From positions 1-64,000 of the forward strand of contig NZ_VJNA01000015.1 of assembly GCF_007556585.1 (NCBI RefSeq): a stretch of 64,000 bases of DNA, in the 5' to 3' direction. The translations under genes and the position numbers were made by a program. The notes beneath the pieces were generated by a model. It was not told where the DNA came from. It did not search any database and saw only the letters and a list, made by a program, of their open reading frames with translations. Shown here piece by piece: positions 42,303 through 53,987 of this stretch (positions are counted from its first letter, which is position 1; each line of letters begins with the position of its first letter). Origin of the DNA: Tepidimonas aquatica. Its GTDB lineage: Bacteria > Pseudomonadota > Gammaproteobacteria > Burkholderiales > Burkholderiaceae_C.

Positions 42303-42390
42303 ATGACCCCGGCAGCCCTGCACGCGGCGGCGCAGTGCACCCCGGCCCTCTGGTATGCTGCCGCCCTGTCGCCCCACGAGCACTGTGCGC

Positions 42391-43878
42391 ATGCAAGACG
42401 GAACCCTGCTGGCCGCGTTGGACCTGGGCTCCAACAGCTTTCGCCTCGAGATCGGCCGCTACGTCGGCGGCCACATTGAGCGCGTCGAATACCTGAAGGA
42501 AACGGTTCGCTTGGGCGCGGGCTTGGGCGACGACAAGCTGCTGAGCCCAGCGGCCATGGAACGTGGCTGGGCCTGCTTGGCACGCTTTGCCGAAAAGTTG
42601 CGAGGATTTGACAAGCGGCAGGTCCGCGCCGTGGCCACGCAGACGCTGCGCGAAGCGCGCAACCGCGATGTTTTCGTGCAGCGTGCCGAGCACATCCTGG
42701 GCTTTCCCATCGACGTCGTGGCGGGCCACGAAGAGGCGCGTCTGATCTACCAGGGTGTGACGCACCTGCTGCCGCAATCGGATGAGCGCCGCCTGGTGGT
42801 CGACATCGGCGGGCGCTCGACCGAGGTCATTCTCGGCCACGGCTACCGCCCGCAGCGCATGGAGTCGTACCCGCTGGGCAGTGTGGCGTGGTCGGGGCGC
42901 TACTTCGCTGGGGGCGCCGTCAGCGAGCGGGCGTTGCGCCAAGCGGTGGTGGCGGCGCAGGCGGTGTTGGACGAGGCACTGGACCTGTTTGCCCCGGGCA
43001 GTTGGGACGCGGTGTACGCGTCCTCCGGCACCGCTGGCGCCCTGGCTGAGATGCTAGCCCATGCGGGTTTTCCGGTTGGGATGATCACGCGCGAGGGCCT
43101 GGACTGGATCGCCGACCGCCTGGTGCGCGCCGGGCACGTGGACGCGCTGCGGCTGGAGGGCCTCAAGGATGACCGTCGTCCGGTGCTGACCGGGGGCCTG
43201 AGCATCATGCTGGCGTTGTTCGAGCTGTTCGGCTGGCACGAGGTGCACCGCGCCCAGGGCGCGCTGCGCCAGGGAGCGCTGTACGACTTGATCGACCGCG
43301 CCCACGACAGCACCGACGTGCGTGAACGCACGGTGCGCTGGCTGGCCCAAAAATTCAACGTCGACGCCGCCCAGGCCGAGCGCGTGCGCGCCGTGGCGGT
43401 GCACCTGTTCGAACAGGTGGCCGTGCCCGACCCACGCAACGGGCGCTACTCGCAAAAGCTGGCGTGGGCGGCACGGCTGCACGAAATCGGCGCGCACATT
43501 TCGCACACCGACGCGCACAAGCACGGCGCCTACATCCTAGACCATGTGGACGCGCCGGGGTTTTCGCTGCCAGAGTTGCACCGCCTCAGCCTGTTGGTGC
43601 TGGGCCAGCGCGGCAAACTGCGCAAAGTCGAAGCGGCGCTGCACGACGAGCTGTTTGCCAAGCAGTTGATGTGCCTGCGCTTGGCGGTGCTGCTGTGCCA
43701 CGCGCGCAAAGACCCGGCGCTGCACGCGCTGACGCTGCGCTACAGCGCGCGCCAGACCTTCAAACTCAGCGCCGCCCGTGGCTGGGCCCAGCAGTACCCG
43801 CAATCGTCCTGGTTGTTGCACGAGGAAGCCGAGGCTTGGGCGCGCACGCCGTGGCGGCTGCAGCTGGCGTTGCTGTAG
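42391..43878 (+). CDS. ppx: Exopolyphosphatase Ppx/GppA
   Basis: 495 residues of the ASKHA-fold Ppx/GppA family, which cuts phosphate from the ends of polyphosphate or converts pppGpp to ppGpp. Motifs are [18 protein letters not shown] (phosphate 1), [14 protein letters not shown] (phosphate 2) and [12 protein letters not shown]. The C-terminal HD-like domain has [19 protein letters not shown]. The ATG at 42391 is preceded at about 31 bases by TGGTATGCT, an extended -10 sequence. It is divergent from pstS and convergent with sixA. Confidence 0.94.
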   Translation: MQDGTLLAALDLGSNSFRLEIGRYVGGHIERVEYLKETVRLGAGLGDDKLLSPAAMERGWACLARFAEKLRGFDKRQVRAVATQTLREARNRDVFVQRAEHILGFPIDVVAGHEEARLIYQGVTHLLPQSDERRLVVDIGGRSTEVILGHGYRPQRMESYPLGSVAWSGRYFAGGAVSERALRQAVVAAQAVLDEALDLFAPGSWDAVYASSGTAGALAEMLAHAGFPVGMITREGLDWIADRLVRAGHVDALRLEGLKDDRRPVLTGGLSIMLALFELFGWHEVHRAQGALRQGALYDLIDRAHDSTDVRERTVRWLAQKFNVDAAQAERVRAVAVHLFEQVAVPDPRNGRYSQKLAWAARLHEIGAHISHTDAHKHGAYILDHVDAPGFSLPELHRLSLLVLGQRGKLRKVEAALHDELFAKQLMCLRLAVLLCHARKDPALHALTLRYSARQTFKLSAARGWAQQYPQSSWLLHEEAEAWARTPWRLQLALL

Positions 43879-43890
43879 CCCGCGCGTGCC

Positions 43891-44367
43891 CTACAGCAGT
43901 TCCGGCGTTTGCACGCACAGCACCACGGTCTGGGCTGCGCCGTCGCGCTCGCGATGGCGCAGCCACCACACAGCGCCCTTGCGCACCGAGCATTGGCCGC
44001 CGGCCATGCCCAGCAGTTGCGCGATGACCTGCCCCAGCGTCGGCTGGTGCCCAACGACCAGCACCGGCTGGCGCGCCAGCGGCCACTGGGCCACGCGCAG
44101 CAGCGCGGCGGCGTCCTCACCCGGGGCCAGGTCGGGGTGGATGCGGTACTTGCGCCCCAGTGGCAGCACCGTTTGCTCGGTGCGCACGGCGGGGCTGCAC
44201 CAAATGCGCACGTCGTGGGGCAGCTGTCGGTCCAGCCACGCGGCCATGCGCGCGGCCTGTTTTTCGCCGCGCGGCGTCAGGCGGCGCGACAGGTCGTCCC
44301 CGCCGCCGTCGTCGGTCTCGTCCAGGTCTTCGGCTTCGGCGTGGCGCCACAGAATCAGGTCGGTCAT
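43891..44367 (-). CDS. sixA: Phosphohistidine phosphatase SixA
   Basis: 158 residues of the histidine phosphatase superfamily with the catalytic RH in LWRHAEAED (R8, H9), LTPRGEKQAARMAAWL, a CSPAVRTEQT loop and the second His in VVGHQPTLGQV. SixA removes phosphate from histidine in phosphotransfer proteins. It lies 7 bases downstream of ppk1 on the same strand, so the pair should be cotranscribed. Confidence 0.92.
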   Translation of the reverse strand: MTDLILWRHAEAEDLDETDDGGGDDLSRRLTPRGEKQAARMAAWLDRQLPHDVRIWCSPAVRTEQTVLPLGRKYRIHPDLAPGEDAAALLRVAQWPLARQPVLVVGHQPTLGQVIAQLLGMAGGQCSVRKGAVWWLRHRERDGAAQTVVLCVQTPELL

Positions 44368-44374
44368 CGCGGTG

Positions 44375-46456
44375 TCATCCTTTGGTGCCGTAGCGGTTCA
44401 TCAGCGTGCCTTGGGCCGACACTAGCCCGGCGCGCGCGCCGCGCGGGGCCCGATCGGCCGCCTTGACGTAGGTGCCATCGGGCTGCAACAACCAGGCATC
44501 GCCCTGGTCGCTCAGGTACAGGCGCAGACATTCGTCCATGATGCGCGCGCGCAGCGCCGCGTCCGTCACGGGCCAGGCCAGCTCCACACGACGCAGCATG
44601 TTGCGGTTCATCCAGTCGGCACTGGCCAGCCACAGTTCCTCGTGTTCACCCCAGCGGAAGTAAAACACCCGCGAGTGTTCCAGCAACCGCCCCACGACCG
44701 AGCGGATCCGCACATGTTCGGTGTAACCAGGCACGCCTGCGGGCAGCACGCAGGCGCCGCGCACGATGGCCTCGATCGCCACCCCAGCTTGCGACGCCTG
44801 CACCAGCGCGCGCGCCAGCGGCTCGTCGGTCAGGGCGTTCATCTTCAGCAGGATCTGCGCCGGCTGCCCAGCCTTGGCGGCGGCGGCGCAGGCCTCGATG
44901 CGCTCCAGCAGCCCTTTTTGCAGATGGAACGGCGCCATCATCGCTTTACGCAAGCGCGGCAGGCGGTTCTGGCTGGCCAGGTGGTTGAACACGGCATCGA
45001 CGTCGGCCGTCAGGTCTTCGTCCGCCGTCAGGTACGACAGGTCGGTGTACAGCTTGGCCGTGTCGGGGTTGTAGTTGCCCGTGGACAGGTGGGCGTAGCG
45101 TACCAGCCGGCCGTCCTCGCGCCGGGTAATTAGCAGCATTTTGGCGTGCGTCTTGAGGCCGACGATGCCATAGACCACCTGCGCACCGACCGATTCGAGC
45201 CGCTCCGCGTGGTCGATGTTGGCTTCCTCGTCAAAGCGGGCCTTGAGCTCGACCACCGCCGTGACCTCTTTGCCACGACGCACGGCTTCGCGCAGCAGCT
45301 CCGTCATCGCGCTGCGCTTGCCGGTGCGGTAGATGGTTTGCTTGATGGCCAGCACGTCGGGGTCCTCGACCGCCTCGCGCAAAAAGGCCAGCACGGCGTC
45401 GAAGTTCTCGTACGGCTGATGGATCAACACGTCGCCCTGCTTGAGCCGCTCGAAGAACGATTGACCCGGCGTCAGTGCCACCGGCCAGCCAGGGGTATAG
45501 CGCTCGAAGCGTAACGCCGGCGCGTCGATCTGGTCCACCAGTTGGTTGAGGCGCACCAGGTTGACCGGCCCCGGCACCCGGTACAGGCTCTCCGGCGGCA
45601 GCTCGAATTGCTGCAGCAGGAAGTTGGCCAAAAAATCCGAGCACCCGGCAGACACCTCCAGCCGCAGCGCCTGCCCAAAGTGGCGCTGCTGCAGCCCCAG
45701 GCGCAGCGCCGTGCGCAGGTTTTTCACCTCCTCCTCGTCCAGCGCCAGGTCGGAGTGACGCGTGACACGGAACTGGGAGAACTCCACCACCGTGCGGCCC
45801 GGGAACAAGTCCGGCAGGTGCGCGCGGATGATGCTGGAAATCGACACAAAGTGCTGCTGCTTGGAGCCTTTGACCGGTGGCATCAGCACGAAGCGCTTGA
45901 GCGCGCGCGGGACCTTGACGATGGCGATCTCGTGTTCGCGCCCGAACGCATCGCGCCCACCGAGGCGCACGATAAAGTTGAGCGACTTGTTGGCCACCTG
46001 CGGAAACGGGTGCGCTGGGTCAAGCGCTACAGGCAGCAACAAAGGCTGCACCTGATCGACAAAATACTCGCGCACCCAGCGCCGTTGGCGCGGGTTGCGC
46101 TCGCCGTGGGCAATGATGCGAATGCCCCGCTTTTCCAGCGCCGGCAGCAGCTCATCGTTGTATATGGCGTACTGCCGCGCCACCAGCGCGTGGATGCGCT
46201 CGGTCAGCGCGCGGTAGGTCTCCACGGTGGCCACGCCGCGCTGCTCGTGGGTCAGGCGGGCCATGTGGTGGGGGGCGAAGCGCACCTCGAAAAACTCGTC
46301 CAGGTTGGACGACACGATGGCCAGGAAACGCAGCCGCTCCAGCAGCGGCACATCGCGCCGGCAGGCCCAGTCGAGCACGCGCTCGTTGAACGCAAGTATG
46401 CTTTGGTCGCGGTCCAAAAACGCGTGGCGCGGGTGGTGGGGTGGCGTTTGGGTCAT
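44375..46456 (-). CDS. ppk1: Polyphosphate kinase 1
   Basis: 693 residues. PPK1 makes polyphosphate from ATP. It has the N-terminal domain (LDRDQSILAFNERVLDWA), the head domain (SSNLDEFFEVRF), and two phospholipase-D-like catalytic domains with GKRSAMTELLREAVRRGKEV, HLSTGNYNPDTAKLYTDLSY (family phospho-His) and a C-terminal VVGRLLEHSRVFYF. The ATG at 46456 (MTQTPPHHPRHAFLDR) is chosen over in-frame upstream codons that read into non-conserved sequence. Confidence 0.96.
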   Translation of the reverse strand: MTQTPPHHPRHAFLDRDQSILAFNERVLDWACRRDVPLLERLRFLAIVSSNLDEFFEVRFAPHHMARLTHEQRGVATVETYRALTERIHALVARQYAIYNDELLPALEKRGIRIIAHGERNPRQRRWVREYFVDQVQPLLLPVALDPAHPFPQVANKSLNFIVRLGGRDAFGREHEIAIVKVPRALKRFVLMPPVKGSKQQHFVSISSIIRAHLPDLFPGRTVVEFSQFRVTRHSDLALDEEEVKNLRTALRLGLQQRHFGQALRLEVSAGCSDFLANFLLQQFELPPESLYRVPGPVNLVRLNQLVDQIDAPALRFERYTPGWPVALTPGQSFFERLKQGDVLIHQPYENFDAVLAFLREAVEDPDVLAIKQTIYRTGKRSAMTELLREAVRRGKEVTAVVELKARFDEEANIDHAERLESVGAQVVYGIVGLKTHAKMLLITRREDGRLVRYAHLSTGNYNPDTAKLYTDLSYLTADEDLTADVDAVFNHLASQNRLPRLRKAMMAPFHLQKGLLERIEACAAAAKAGQPAQILLKMNALTDEPLARALVQASQAGVAIEAIVRGACVLPAGVPGYTEHVRIRSVVGRLLEHSRVFYFRWGEHEELWLASADWMNRNMLRRVELAWPVTDAALRARIMDECLRLYLSDQGDAWLLQPDGTYVKAADRAPRGARAGLVSAQGTLMNRYGTKG

Positions 46457-46736
46457 GGGTTGGGCGGGATCAGCAACGCGTCGGCGCAAGCCCGCTCGAG
46501 CGCGGGACGGCGAGAGTGACATTATTCCGCGCCCAGGTGCCGTTCGGATGAAGGATTCGTGACAACCCCACCCTTGCCGGGGCGAGCCTGCACCACGGCG
46601 CTCGGGGCTTGCCCCTTGTGCCCCCACAACACCAACTCCAGACGGTCGTTACCATACCAGGTGCAGACGCTCGCTTGGGTGTTCTTTAAGAAACGCCAAA
46701 AACGCTTTGGCTCGGCAGGCCGGCCCTCGCGCCGCA
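46457..46736. other. 280-base gap between ppk1 and olsB
   Basis: No ORF or RNA that I can support. It holds short dyads (GGGGC AA GCCCC near 46603-46615) and two isolated GTGACA half-sites at 46516 and 46559 that are not in Pho-box phase. The ppk1 promoter must lie here but is not clear. Confidence 0.5.
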
Positions 46737-47606
46737 TCACACCCCCACCAAATGGCGCCGGTAGCGCGCCGGCATATCGGCCAGGCGCATCATCATCGGC
46801 AAATCCGCCGTGTTGAAGTCAGGATCCCACGCGGGCGGCCCAAGCACCTTGGCACCCAGGCGCAAATAGCCCTTCAGCAGCGCCGGCGGCTCGACCGGCA
46901 GCGTATCGTCCAAGGCATGCAGGGGCAGCGGCACGCGCGGCAACACGTGCCACTCGATCGGCGCCAGGTGGCGCTGGCGCACTTGGCGCCAGATGCTGGC
47001 GGCGGCATGCCCCCCAGTGGCCATGCCATGCGGGCCCTCGTACTGCATCGGAATGCTGGCGCAACCGATCATCACGTCCAGACCGTTGCGCACCATAAAC
47101 TCGGCCAGCGCCTTCCACAGCGCCATGATGACGCCGCCATGACGGTGTTGCGGATGGACGCATGAGCGCCCCAGCTCCACCATCTGATCGCGCAGCGCCC
47201 GCAGGCGCGTCAGGTCGAACTCCGTGTCGCTGTAGTAGCACCCGACGCGTTTGGCCTGCGCCGGGGTGAGCACGCGGTACGTGCCTACGACTTCGCCTCG
47301 CTGGGACTCACGCACCAGCAGGTGCTCACAGTAGTCGTCAAACAGGTCGCAGTCGTGGCCCGGCAGCGGGGTTTGCAGGCGCGCGCCCATCTCCAGCGCG
47401 AACACCTGGTAGCGCAGCCGCTGCGCCGCGCGCACCTCGTCGAGGTGCCGCGCCCACACCACCTGCAACCCCGCTGGGGTCGTGGGCTCGGCGCACGCGG
47501 TCCCCGCTGGCCACGCCACGGGGGAGTGGACCACCCCGGCGCTGCTGACCAGGGCGTCTGTCCCCCGATGGGCGTGCAGTTCGGACGTCGGCAAGGGGTT
47601 CATCAT
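46737..47606 (-). CDS. olsB: OlsB-like ornithine N-acyltransferase (GNAT)
   Basis: 289 residues of the OlsB/hemolysin-like GNAT group. The core blocks are EVRAAQRLRYQVFALEMGA, DLFDDYCEHLLVRE, VVGTYRVLTPAQA, VELGRSCVHPQHRHGGVIMA and a final VMIGCASIPM. OlsB moves a 3-hydroxyacyl group from ACP to ornithine, giving lyso-ornithine lipid. Two adjacent ATGs occur; I chose the first (47606) because GGAG lies 7 bases upstream. It is divergent from an OlsA-like acyltransferase, which completes the pathway and supports the assignment. The substrate is not provable from sequence alone. Confidence 0.8.
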   Translation of the reverse strand: MMNPLPTSELHAHRGTDALVSSAGVVHSPVAWPAGTACAEPTTPAGLQVVWARHLDEVRAAQRLRYQVFALEMGARLQTPLPGHDCDLFDDYCEHLLVRESQRGEVVGTYRVLTPAQAKRVGCYYSDTEFDLTRLRALRDQMVELGRSCVHPQHRHGGVIMALWKALAEFMVRNGLDVMIGCASIPMQYEGPHGMATGGHAAASIWRQVRQRHLAPIEWHVLPRVPLPLHALDDTLPVEPPALLKGYLRLGAKVLGPPAWDPDFNTADLPMMMRLADMPARYRRHLVGV

Positions 47607-47694
47607 GGCTGATCTCCGCAAGGATGTGCGGGGCGTCGTCGGCCCGCTGCCGCGGCATTGTTCGCCGCCTGTGTGACATGGCGTTGGCGCTTGC

Positions 47695-47712
47695 ATGTCG
47701 ATGGCATGACAG
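47695..47712 (-). promoter_or_regulatory. Weak Pho-box-like site facing olsB
   Basis: CTGTCATGCCATCGACAT on the minus strand. The first repeat is perfect and the second matches 4 of 7 positions. A further near-match (ATGTCAC, 47679-47673) lies two repeat units further on in the same 11-base phase. No good -10 is found at the expected distance. Confidence 0.3.
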
Positions 47713-47752
47713 CCACCCCGCGGCGTGGCGCCACGCGCGGCGGGGTGGTCCG

Positions 47753-47770
47753 CTGTCACGGCCTCGTCAC
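47753..47770 (+). promoter_or_regulatory. Pho box upstream of the olsA-like gene
   Basis: CTGTCACGGCCTCGTCAC: repeats CTGTCAC and TCGTCAC separated by 4 bases. Outside the spacer it differs from the pstS box at one position. It points at olsA, 74 bases from its start. The hexamer exactly 10 bases downstream (CAGCAT) is a poor -10. Confidence 0.7.
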
Positions 47771-47844
47771 ACGGCTGCGGCAGCATCGGCGCCACGCCCT
47801 GCCCAACCCACGCGAGGTTGGTGCGGGCACCTCACCCATGACCG

Positions 47845-48723
47845 ATGGCGATGACAACGCTGACCCCACCAGCCCCCCACGAACACGACGCCGACGCGGC
47901 CCAGCCGCCCGACTGCTCCCGCCGCAGCGCGGCACGTCACCCCTATCCGTTGCGTGCAGGCGCGGCCAGCTGGATGCGCACACTGCGCTTGGGCACCCAT
48001 GTGCTGCGCGGTGTTGCGTCGACACAGTGGGGGTGGACGCGGCTGCCCGAGCTGCAACGCGACCAGCGCACCCAGGCCTGGGCGCAGCACATGCTGGGCG
48101 AGGTGGGGATACAGGTCGAGGTGCGCGGCACGCCGCCGGCCGACGGCACGGGCGCGTGCATCGTGGCCAACCACATCTCGTGGCTGGACATACCGGCTTT
48201 GCTGAGCGTGCTGCCCTGCCGCTTCGTGGCCAAAGACGAGGTGGCGCGCTGGCCACTGGTTGGCACGCTGGCCCGGCGTGCGGCCACGCTGTTCGTGCAG
48301 CGCGGGCACGCGCTGGCGTTGCGCCAACTGCACACCGCGCTGTGCGACCGCTTGCGTGCTGGCGCACCGGTGGCGATCTTCCCCGAGGGCACCACCACCG
48401 ATGGCAGCCATGTGCGCCCTTTCTTTGCGGCCCTGCTGCAACCGGCGATCGACACCGCGACCCCCGTGTACCCGGTGGCATTGCGCTACCGCCGCAGCGA
48501 CGGGCTGCCCAGCCCCAACGCCTGGGCCTACCATGGCGACATGACGCTGTGGCAGTCGATTCGCCGCGTGTGCCGCCAGCCCGCAGGGGTGGTGGAAATG
48601 CAGTGGCTGCCACCGATTGAGCCGGCACACGTGTCGCGCCAGGCGCTGGCCCGCCGAGCCCATGCCGCGATCGTCGGGGCGTTGACCCGCGCTCAGGAAG
48701 CGCCCGTCCGTTGCACGTATTGA
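47845..48723 (+). CDS. olsA: OlsA/PlsC-like 1-acyl-sn-glycerol-3-phosphate acyltransferase
   Basis: 292 residues with the PlsC acyltransferase motifs HX4D (NHISWLD, H110 and D115) and FPEGTTTDG (179-187), after a variable N-terminal 40 residues. PlsC enzymes acylate lysophosphatidic acid. The OlsA subgroup instead O-acylates lyso-ornithine lipid, and its pairing with an OlsB-like gene favours that role. It may serve both substrates. A Pho box lies upstream. Confidence 0.8.
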   Translation: MAMTTLTPPAPHEHDADAAQPPDCSRRSAARHPYPLRAGAASWMRTLRLGTHVLRGVASTQWGWTRLPELQRDQRTQAWAQHMLGEVGIQVEVRGTPPADGTGACIVANHISWLDIPALLSVLPCRFVAKDEVARWPLVGTLARRAATLFVQRGHALALRQLHTALCDRLRAGAPVAIFPEGTTTDGSHVRPFFAALLQPAIDTATPVYPVALRYRRSDGLPSPNAWAYHGDMTLWQSIRRVCRQPAGVVEMQWLPPIEPAHVSRQALARRAHAAIVGALTRAQEAPVRCTY

Positions 48724-48855
48724 ACGACGGGGTTGCAAAGTCGGCCCTCACGCGAGGCCGCCAGCCAGGCGGTGGCCAAGCGATCGATACGCGCCCGGTC
48801 CCCACGGGTCGAGCATTTGGACTATGATGGCCAACACACCCTCAATGATCATGCC

Positions 48856-49632
48856 ATGTTCGGTCGCCGACGCCCTGTTCACATCGGACTGTCCGCCCGG
48901 ATCTTCCACCCTGAGTCCGGCGGCAGTGGCCTGCGCAGCAAAACGCTGCAGGTGTTGGAGCAGTCGGTGGCGCAGTGGGCCGCTTCGCGCGATACGTTGG
49001 TGCTGATGATCCCGTCGGTATTGCAAGACGGGGCGCTGCGGCGCAGCAGCATCCGCGTGCGCGACTACGCGCAGTATTTGGACGGCCTTATTTTGCAGGG
49101 TGGCGCCGATGTCAGCCCACGCGCTTACGGTGAGGAGCCCCTCAAGCCCGAGTGGGCGGGCGACCCCGTGCGCGACGCCTACGAGCTGGAGCTGGTGCAC
49201 GAATTTCTGGAGGCAGGCAAACCCATCTTGGGGATTTGCCGCGGCATGCAACTGATCAACGTGGCGTTTGGGGGTAGCCTGTACCAGGATATTCCTACGA
49301 TGGTGGACGGCGCCATCGAGCATGAAAGCCCTCAGTACGACCGCCACCGGCACGAGGTGGAGCTGGCCGCCGACGGCTGGCTGCAGCGCTGGAATGGAAC
49401 ACTGCCTGGGCGGCAGGTGGCGTCGGTGCACCATCAGGCGGTCAAACGGCTGGGGCGCGATTTGGTGGTCGAAGCCACCGCACCTGACGGGGTTATCGAG
49501 GCCATACGGCTGCAGGGCCGCCCGTGGGTGATGGGCGTGCAATGGCACCCCGAGTTTCACCCACTCGACGACCCGACGATGCTGGACCCGACGCCGATGC
49601 TGGAGGCGTTTTTGGAAGCCGCACGGCGCTGA
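48856..49632 (+). CDS. PuuD-like gamma-glutamyl-gamma-aminobutyrate hydrolase family protein
   Basis: 258 residues of the class I glutamine amidotransferase fold, as a stand-alone hydrolase. The nucleophile is the Cys in ILGICRGMQLINV, with QGGADVSPRAYGE before it and the His/Glu in VQWHPEFHP. PuuD releases GABA in putrescine breakdown; other members act on related gamma-glutamyl amides. No other puu genes are nearby. The start is uncertain: the ATG at 48856 (MFGRRRPVHIGLSARIF) has no clear ribosome binding site, and a TTG at 48733 is an alternative. Confidence 0.82.
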   Translation: MFGRRRPVHIGLSARIFHPESGGSGLRSKTLQVLEQSVAQWAASRDTLVLMIPSVLQDGALRRSSIRVRDYAQYLDGLILQGGADVSPRAYGEEPLKPEWAGDPVRDAYELELVHEFLEAGKPILGICRGMQLINVAFGGSLYQDIPTMVDGAIEHESPQYDRHRHEVELAADGWLQRWNGTLPGRQVASVHHQAVKRLGRDLVVEATAPDGVIEAIRLQGRPWVMGVQWHPEFHPLDDPTMLDPTPMLEAFLEAARR

Positions 49633-49655
49633 TCGCGCGGCCCTGCACCCGCACC

Positions 49656-50996
49656 TCAGGCAGGCACGGCGGTCGCCGCCTGCGCCAATGCATCCGCCCA
49701 CTGCTGGGCGATCGCAGCGTCACGGGCTTCGACCATCACGCGCAGCACCGGCTCGGTGCCACTGGCGCGGATCAACACCCTGCCCTGCCCCTGCAGCGCC
49801 GCTTCGGCTTCGGCTTGGACCTGTGCCAACGTCGGCCACGCACGCCAGTCCCCCCCTTGCTGGATGCGCACGTTGCGCAGCACCTGGGGGTACAGCGTCA
49901 CTTCGCGCAGCAAGTCTGCCAATGTGCGCTGCCTGCGCACGCACGCCTGCAGCACTTGCAGCGCCGCCACAATGCCATCGCCGGTGGTGTGCTTATCGAG
50001 GATGATGAGGTGCCCCGACCCCTCACCGCCCAGGCGCCAGCCGCGCCGGTGCAGCTCTTCCAGCACGTAGCGGTCGCCGACCTTGGCGCGCGCCAGCGCC
50101 ACGCCGCGCGCAGCCAGCGCCTGCTCCACGGCCATGTTGGTCATCAGTGTGCCAACGACGCCGGCCACCGCCTCGCCGCGCGCCAGCCGGTCGTCGGCCA
50201 ACAGGTACAACAGCTCATCCCCGTTGAACAGCCGCCCCTGCCCGTCGACCACCTGCAACCGGTCAGCGTCCCCATCCAGCGCCAAGCCGAGGTCGGCGCC
50301 GTGCGCGCGCACCGCGTCGACCAGGGTTTGCGGATGCGTGGCCCCGACCCCGTCGTTGATGTTGCGGCCGTTGGGGCTGCAGCCGATCGCCACCACATCT
50401 GCCCCCAGTTCGTGGAACACCGCCGGCGCGATGTGGTACGCGGCGCCGTGGGCGGCGTCCACGACGATTTTGAGCCCGCGCAACGACAGCTCCGGGGCAA
50501 AGGTGCTTTTGCAAAACTCGATGTAGCGCCCCGCCGCGTCGTCCAGCCGACGCGCGCGGCCCAGCGTGCTTGCATCGGCCCACGCCGGGGGTTGCGCCAG
50601 CGCGGCTTCGACCGCCAGCTCCCACTCGTCCGGCAGCTTGGTGCCGTGGGCGCTGAAAAACTTGATGCCGTTGTCTGAGTAGGGGTTGTGGCTGGCGCTG
50701 ATGACCACGCCCAGCGTCGCGCGCTGGGCGCGCGTCAGGTACGCCACCGCGGGCGTGGGTACCGGCCCCAGCAGCACCACGTCCACCCCGGCCGAGTTGA
50801 AGCCTGACTCCAGCGCCGACTCGAGCATGTAGCCCGAAATGCGGGTGTCCTTGCCGATCAGCACGGTCGGGTTTGGTTCGGTGCGTTTGAGCACCTGCCC
50901 CACCGCGTGGGCCAGGCGCAGCACAAAATCGGGCGTGATGGGGGGCTGCCCCACCGTGCCACGGATACCGTCGGTGCCAAAGTATTGACGCGTCAT
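49656..50996 (-). CDS. glmM: Phosphoglucosamine mutase
   Basis: 446 residues. GlmM converts glucosamine-6-phosphate to glucosamine-1-phosphate for cell-wall precursors. It starts [17 protein letters not shown]; the phosphoserine is S102 in [12 protein letters not shown]; the metal loop is ALDGDADR; the sugar loop is GGEGSGHLI; and the phosphate-binding end is [12 protein letters not shown]. Its start overlaps the folP stop by four bases. Confidence 0.98.
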   Translation of the reverse strand: MTRQYFGTDGIRGTVGQPPITPDFVLRLAHAVGQVLKRTEPNPTVLIGKDTRISGYMLESALESGFNSAGVDVVLLGPVPTPAVAYLTRAQRATLGVVISASHNPYSDNGIKFFSAHGTKLPDEWELAVEAALAQPPAWADASTLGRARRLDDAAGRYIEFCKSTFAPELSLRGLKIVVDAAHGAAYHIAPAVFHELGADVVAIGCSPNGRNINDGVGATHPQTLVDAVRAHGADLGLALDGDADRLQVVDGQGRLFNGDELLYLLADDRLARGEAVAGVVGTLMTNMAVEQALAARGVALARAKVGDRYVLEELHRRGWRLGGEGSGHLIILDKHTTGDGIVAALQVLQACVRRQRTLADLLREVTLYPQVLRNVRIQQGGDWRAWPTLAQVQAEAEAALQGQGRVLIRASGTEPVLRVMVEARDAAIAQQWADALAQAATAVPA

Positions 50997-51859
50997 GTTT
51001 GCTCCCTGTCTTGAAGGGCTTGCCACACCCGCAGCGCCTGCACGGTGGGGGCCACGTCATGCACCCGCACGATGCGCGCCCCGCGCTGCACCGCCAGCAA
51101 CGCCGCGGCCACGCTGGCGCCCACACGGCGCGCCGCCACGTCCTCGCCCGTGATGCGCCCCAGCGTGGACTTGCGCGACCAGCCCGCCAGCAGCGGGTAG
51201 CCCAATGTCAGCAGGGCCTGCTGGCGCGCCAGCAGGCCCAGGTTTTGCTCGACCGTTTTGCCAAAGCCGATACCGTAGTCCAACACGATGCGCTCGCGGG
51301 CCACGCCGCGATCCAGCGCCGCTTGGGCGCGCGCGGCCAAGAAGTCGCGCACCTGCGGCACGGCGTCGCCCTGCATCGGCTGCACCTGCATATCCTGCGG
51401 CTGGCGGTGCATGTGCATCAGCACCACGCCGCAGCCGGGATGCTGGGCCACCACGTCGAGCGCACCGGTGCGCCCGTCTGCGCCGACGCGCCGCAAGGCC
51501 CACACGTCGTTGATGATGTCTGCCCCCAGTTCAAGGCATGCGGCCATGACCTCGGGTTTGTAGGTGTCGACGCTGATCGGCACGCCCCAGCGCACGGCCT
51601 CTCGCACCACGGGCACGACGCGCGCCAGTTCCTCGTCCAGCGGCACCGGTGGTGCCCCCGGGCGGGTGGATTCGCCACCGATATCGAGGATGTCGGCCCC
51701 TTCGCGCAGCAGGGCCTCGGCGTGCCGCAAACCGCTGGTGGCGTCGGCGTGCGCGCCACCGTCGGAAAACGAGTCGGGCGTGACATTGACGATGCCCATC
51801 ACCCGCGGACGGGACAGGTCAATGACAAAACGGCTGGTCTGCCAATGCGCGGCGGTCAT
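50993..51859 (-). CDS. folP: Dihydropteroate synthase
   Basis: 288 residues. It joins p-aminobenzoate to the pterin in folate synthesis. Signatures are [19 protein letters not shown] and [17 protein letters not shown], then pterin-site residues in INDVWALRR, and [17 protein letters not shown] and [14 protein letters not shown] near the end. The ATG at 51859 ([20 protein letters not shown]) follows the ftsH terminator closely, so transcription either reads through or starts anew. Confidence 0.97.
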   Translation of the reverse strand: MTAAHWQTSRFVIDLSRPRVMGIVNVTPDSFSDGGAHADATSGLRHAEALLREGADILDIGGESTRPGAPPVPLDEELARVVPVVREAVRWGVPISVDTYKPEVMAACLELGADIINDVWALRRVGADGRTGALDVVAQHPGCGVVLMHMHRQPQDMQVQPMQGDAVPQVRDFLAARAQAALDRGVARERIVLDYGIGFGKTVEQNLGLLARQQALLTLGYPLLAGWSRKSTLGRITGEDVAARRVGASVAAALLAVQRGARIVRVHDVAPTVQALRVWQALQDREQT

Positions 51860-51870
51860 GGGCGGTATTG

Positions 51871-51901
51871 TGAAAGAAAAACCGGGCCTTCCGGCCCGGT
51901 T
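51871..51901 (-). terminator. Intrinsic terminator after ftsH
   Basis: A 9-bp stem (AACCGGGCC / GGCCCGGTT) with a 4-base loop, followed on the minus strand by TTTCTTTC. It lies between ftsH and folP and is likely partial, since folP-glmM continues on the same strand. Confidence 0.75.
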
Positions 51902-51927
51902 GGGTTGGTGGCACACCCTCGGCCACG

Positions 51928-53856
<1,929 letters not shown>

Positions 53857-53987
53857 CGAAAACTCCTGCCTACCAACCGTTGACGCGACGCCCGCCACTG
53901 CGGGCACCTACCCATGACGGGCCATGTGCGGCCATTGTAGGCCTTATCAAGCCCGCACGGCGACCGTTGGGCGGCCAACCCTGGCTA

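Noticed and set aside
46516-46565. Possible Pho box upstream of ppk1
   Set aside because: Two GTGACA half-sites occur at 46516 and 46559, but they are 43 bases apart and out of the 11-base phase, with no paired repeat beside either.
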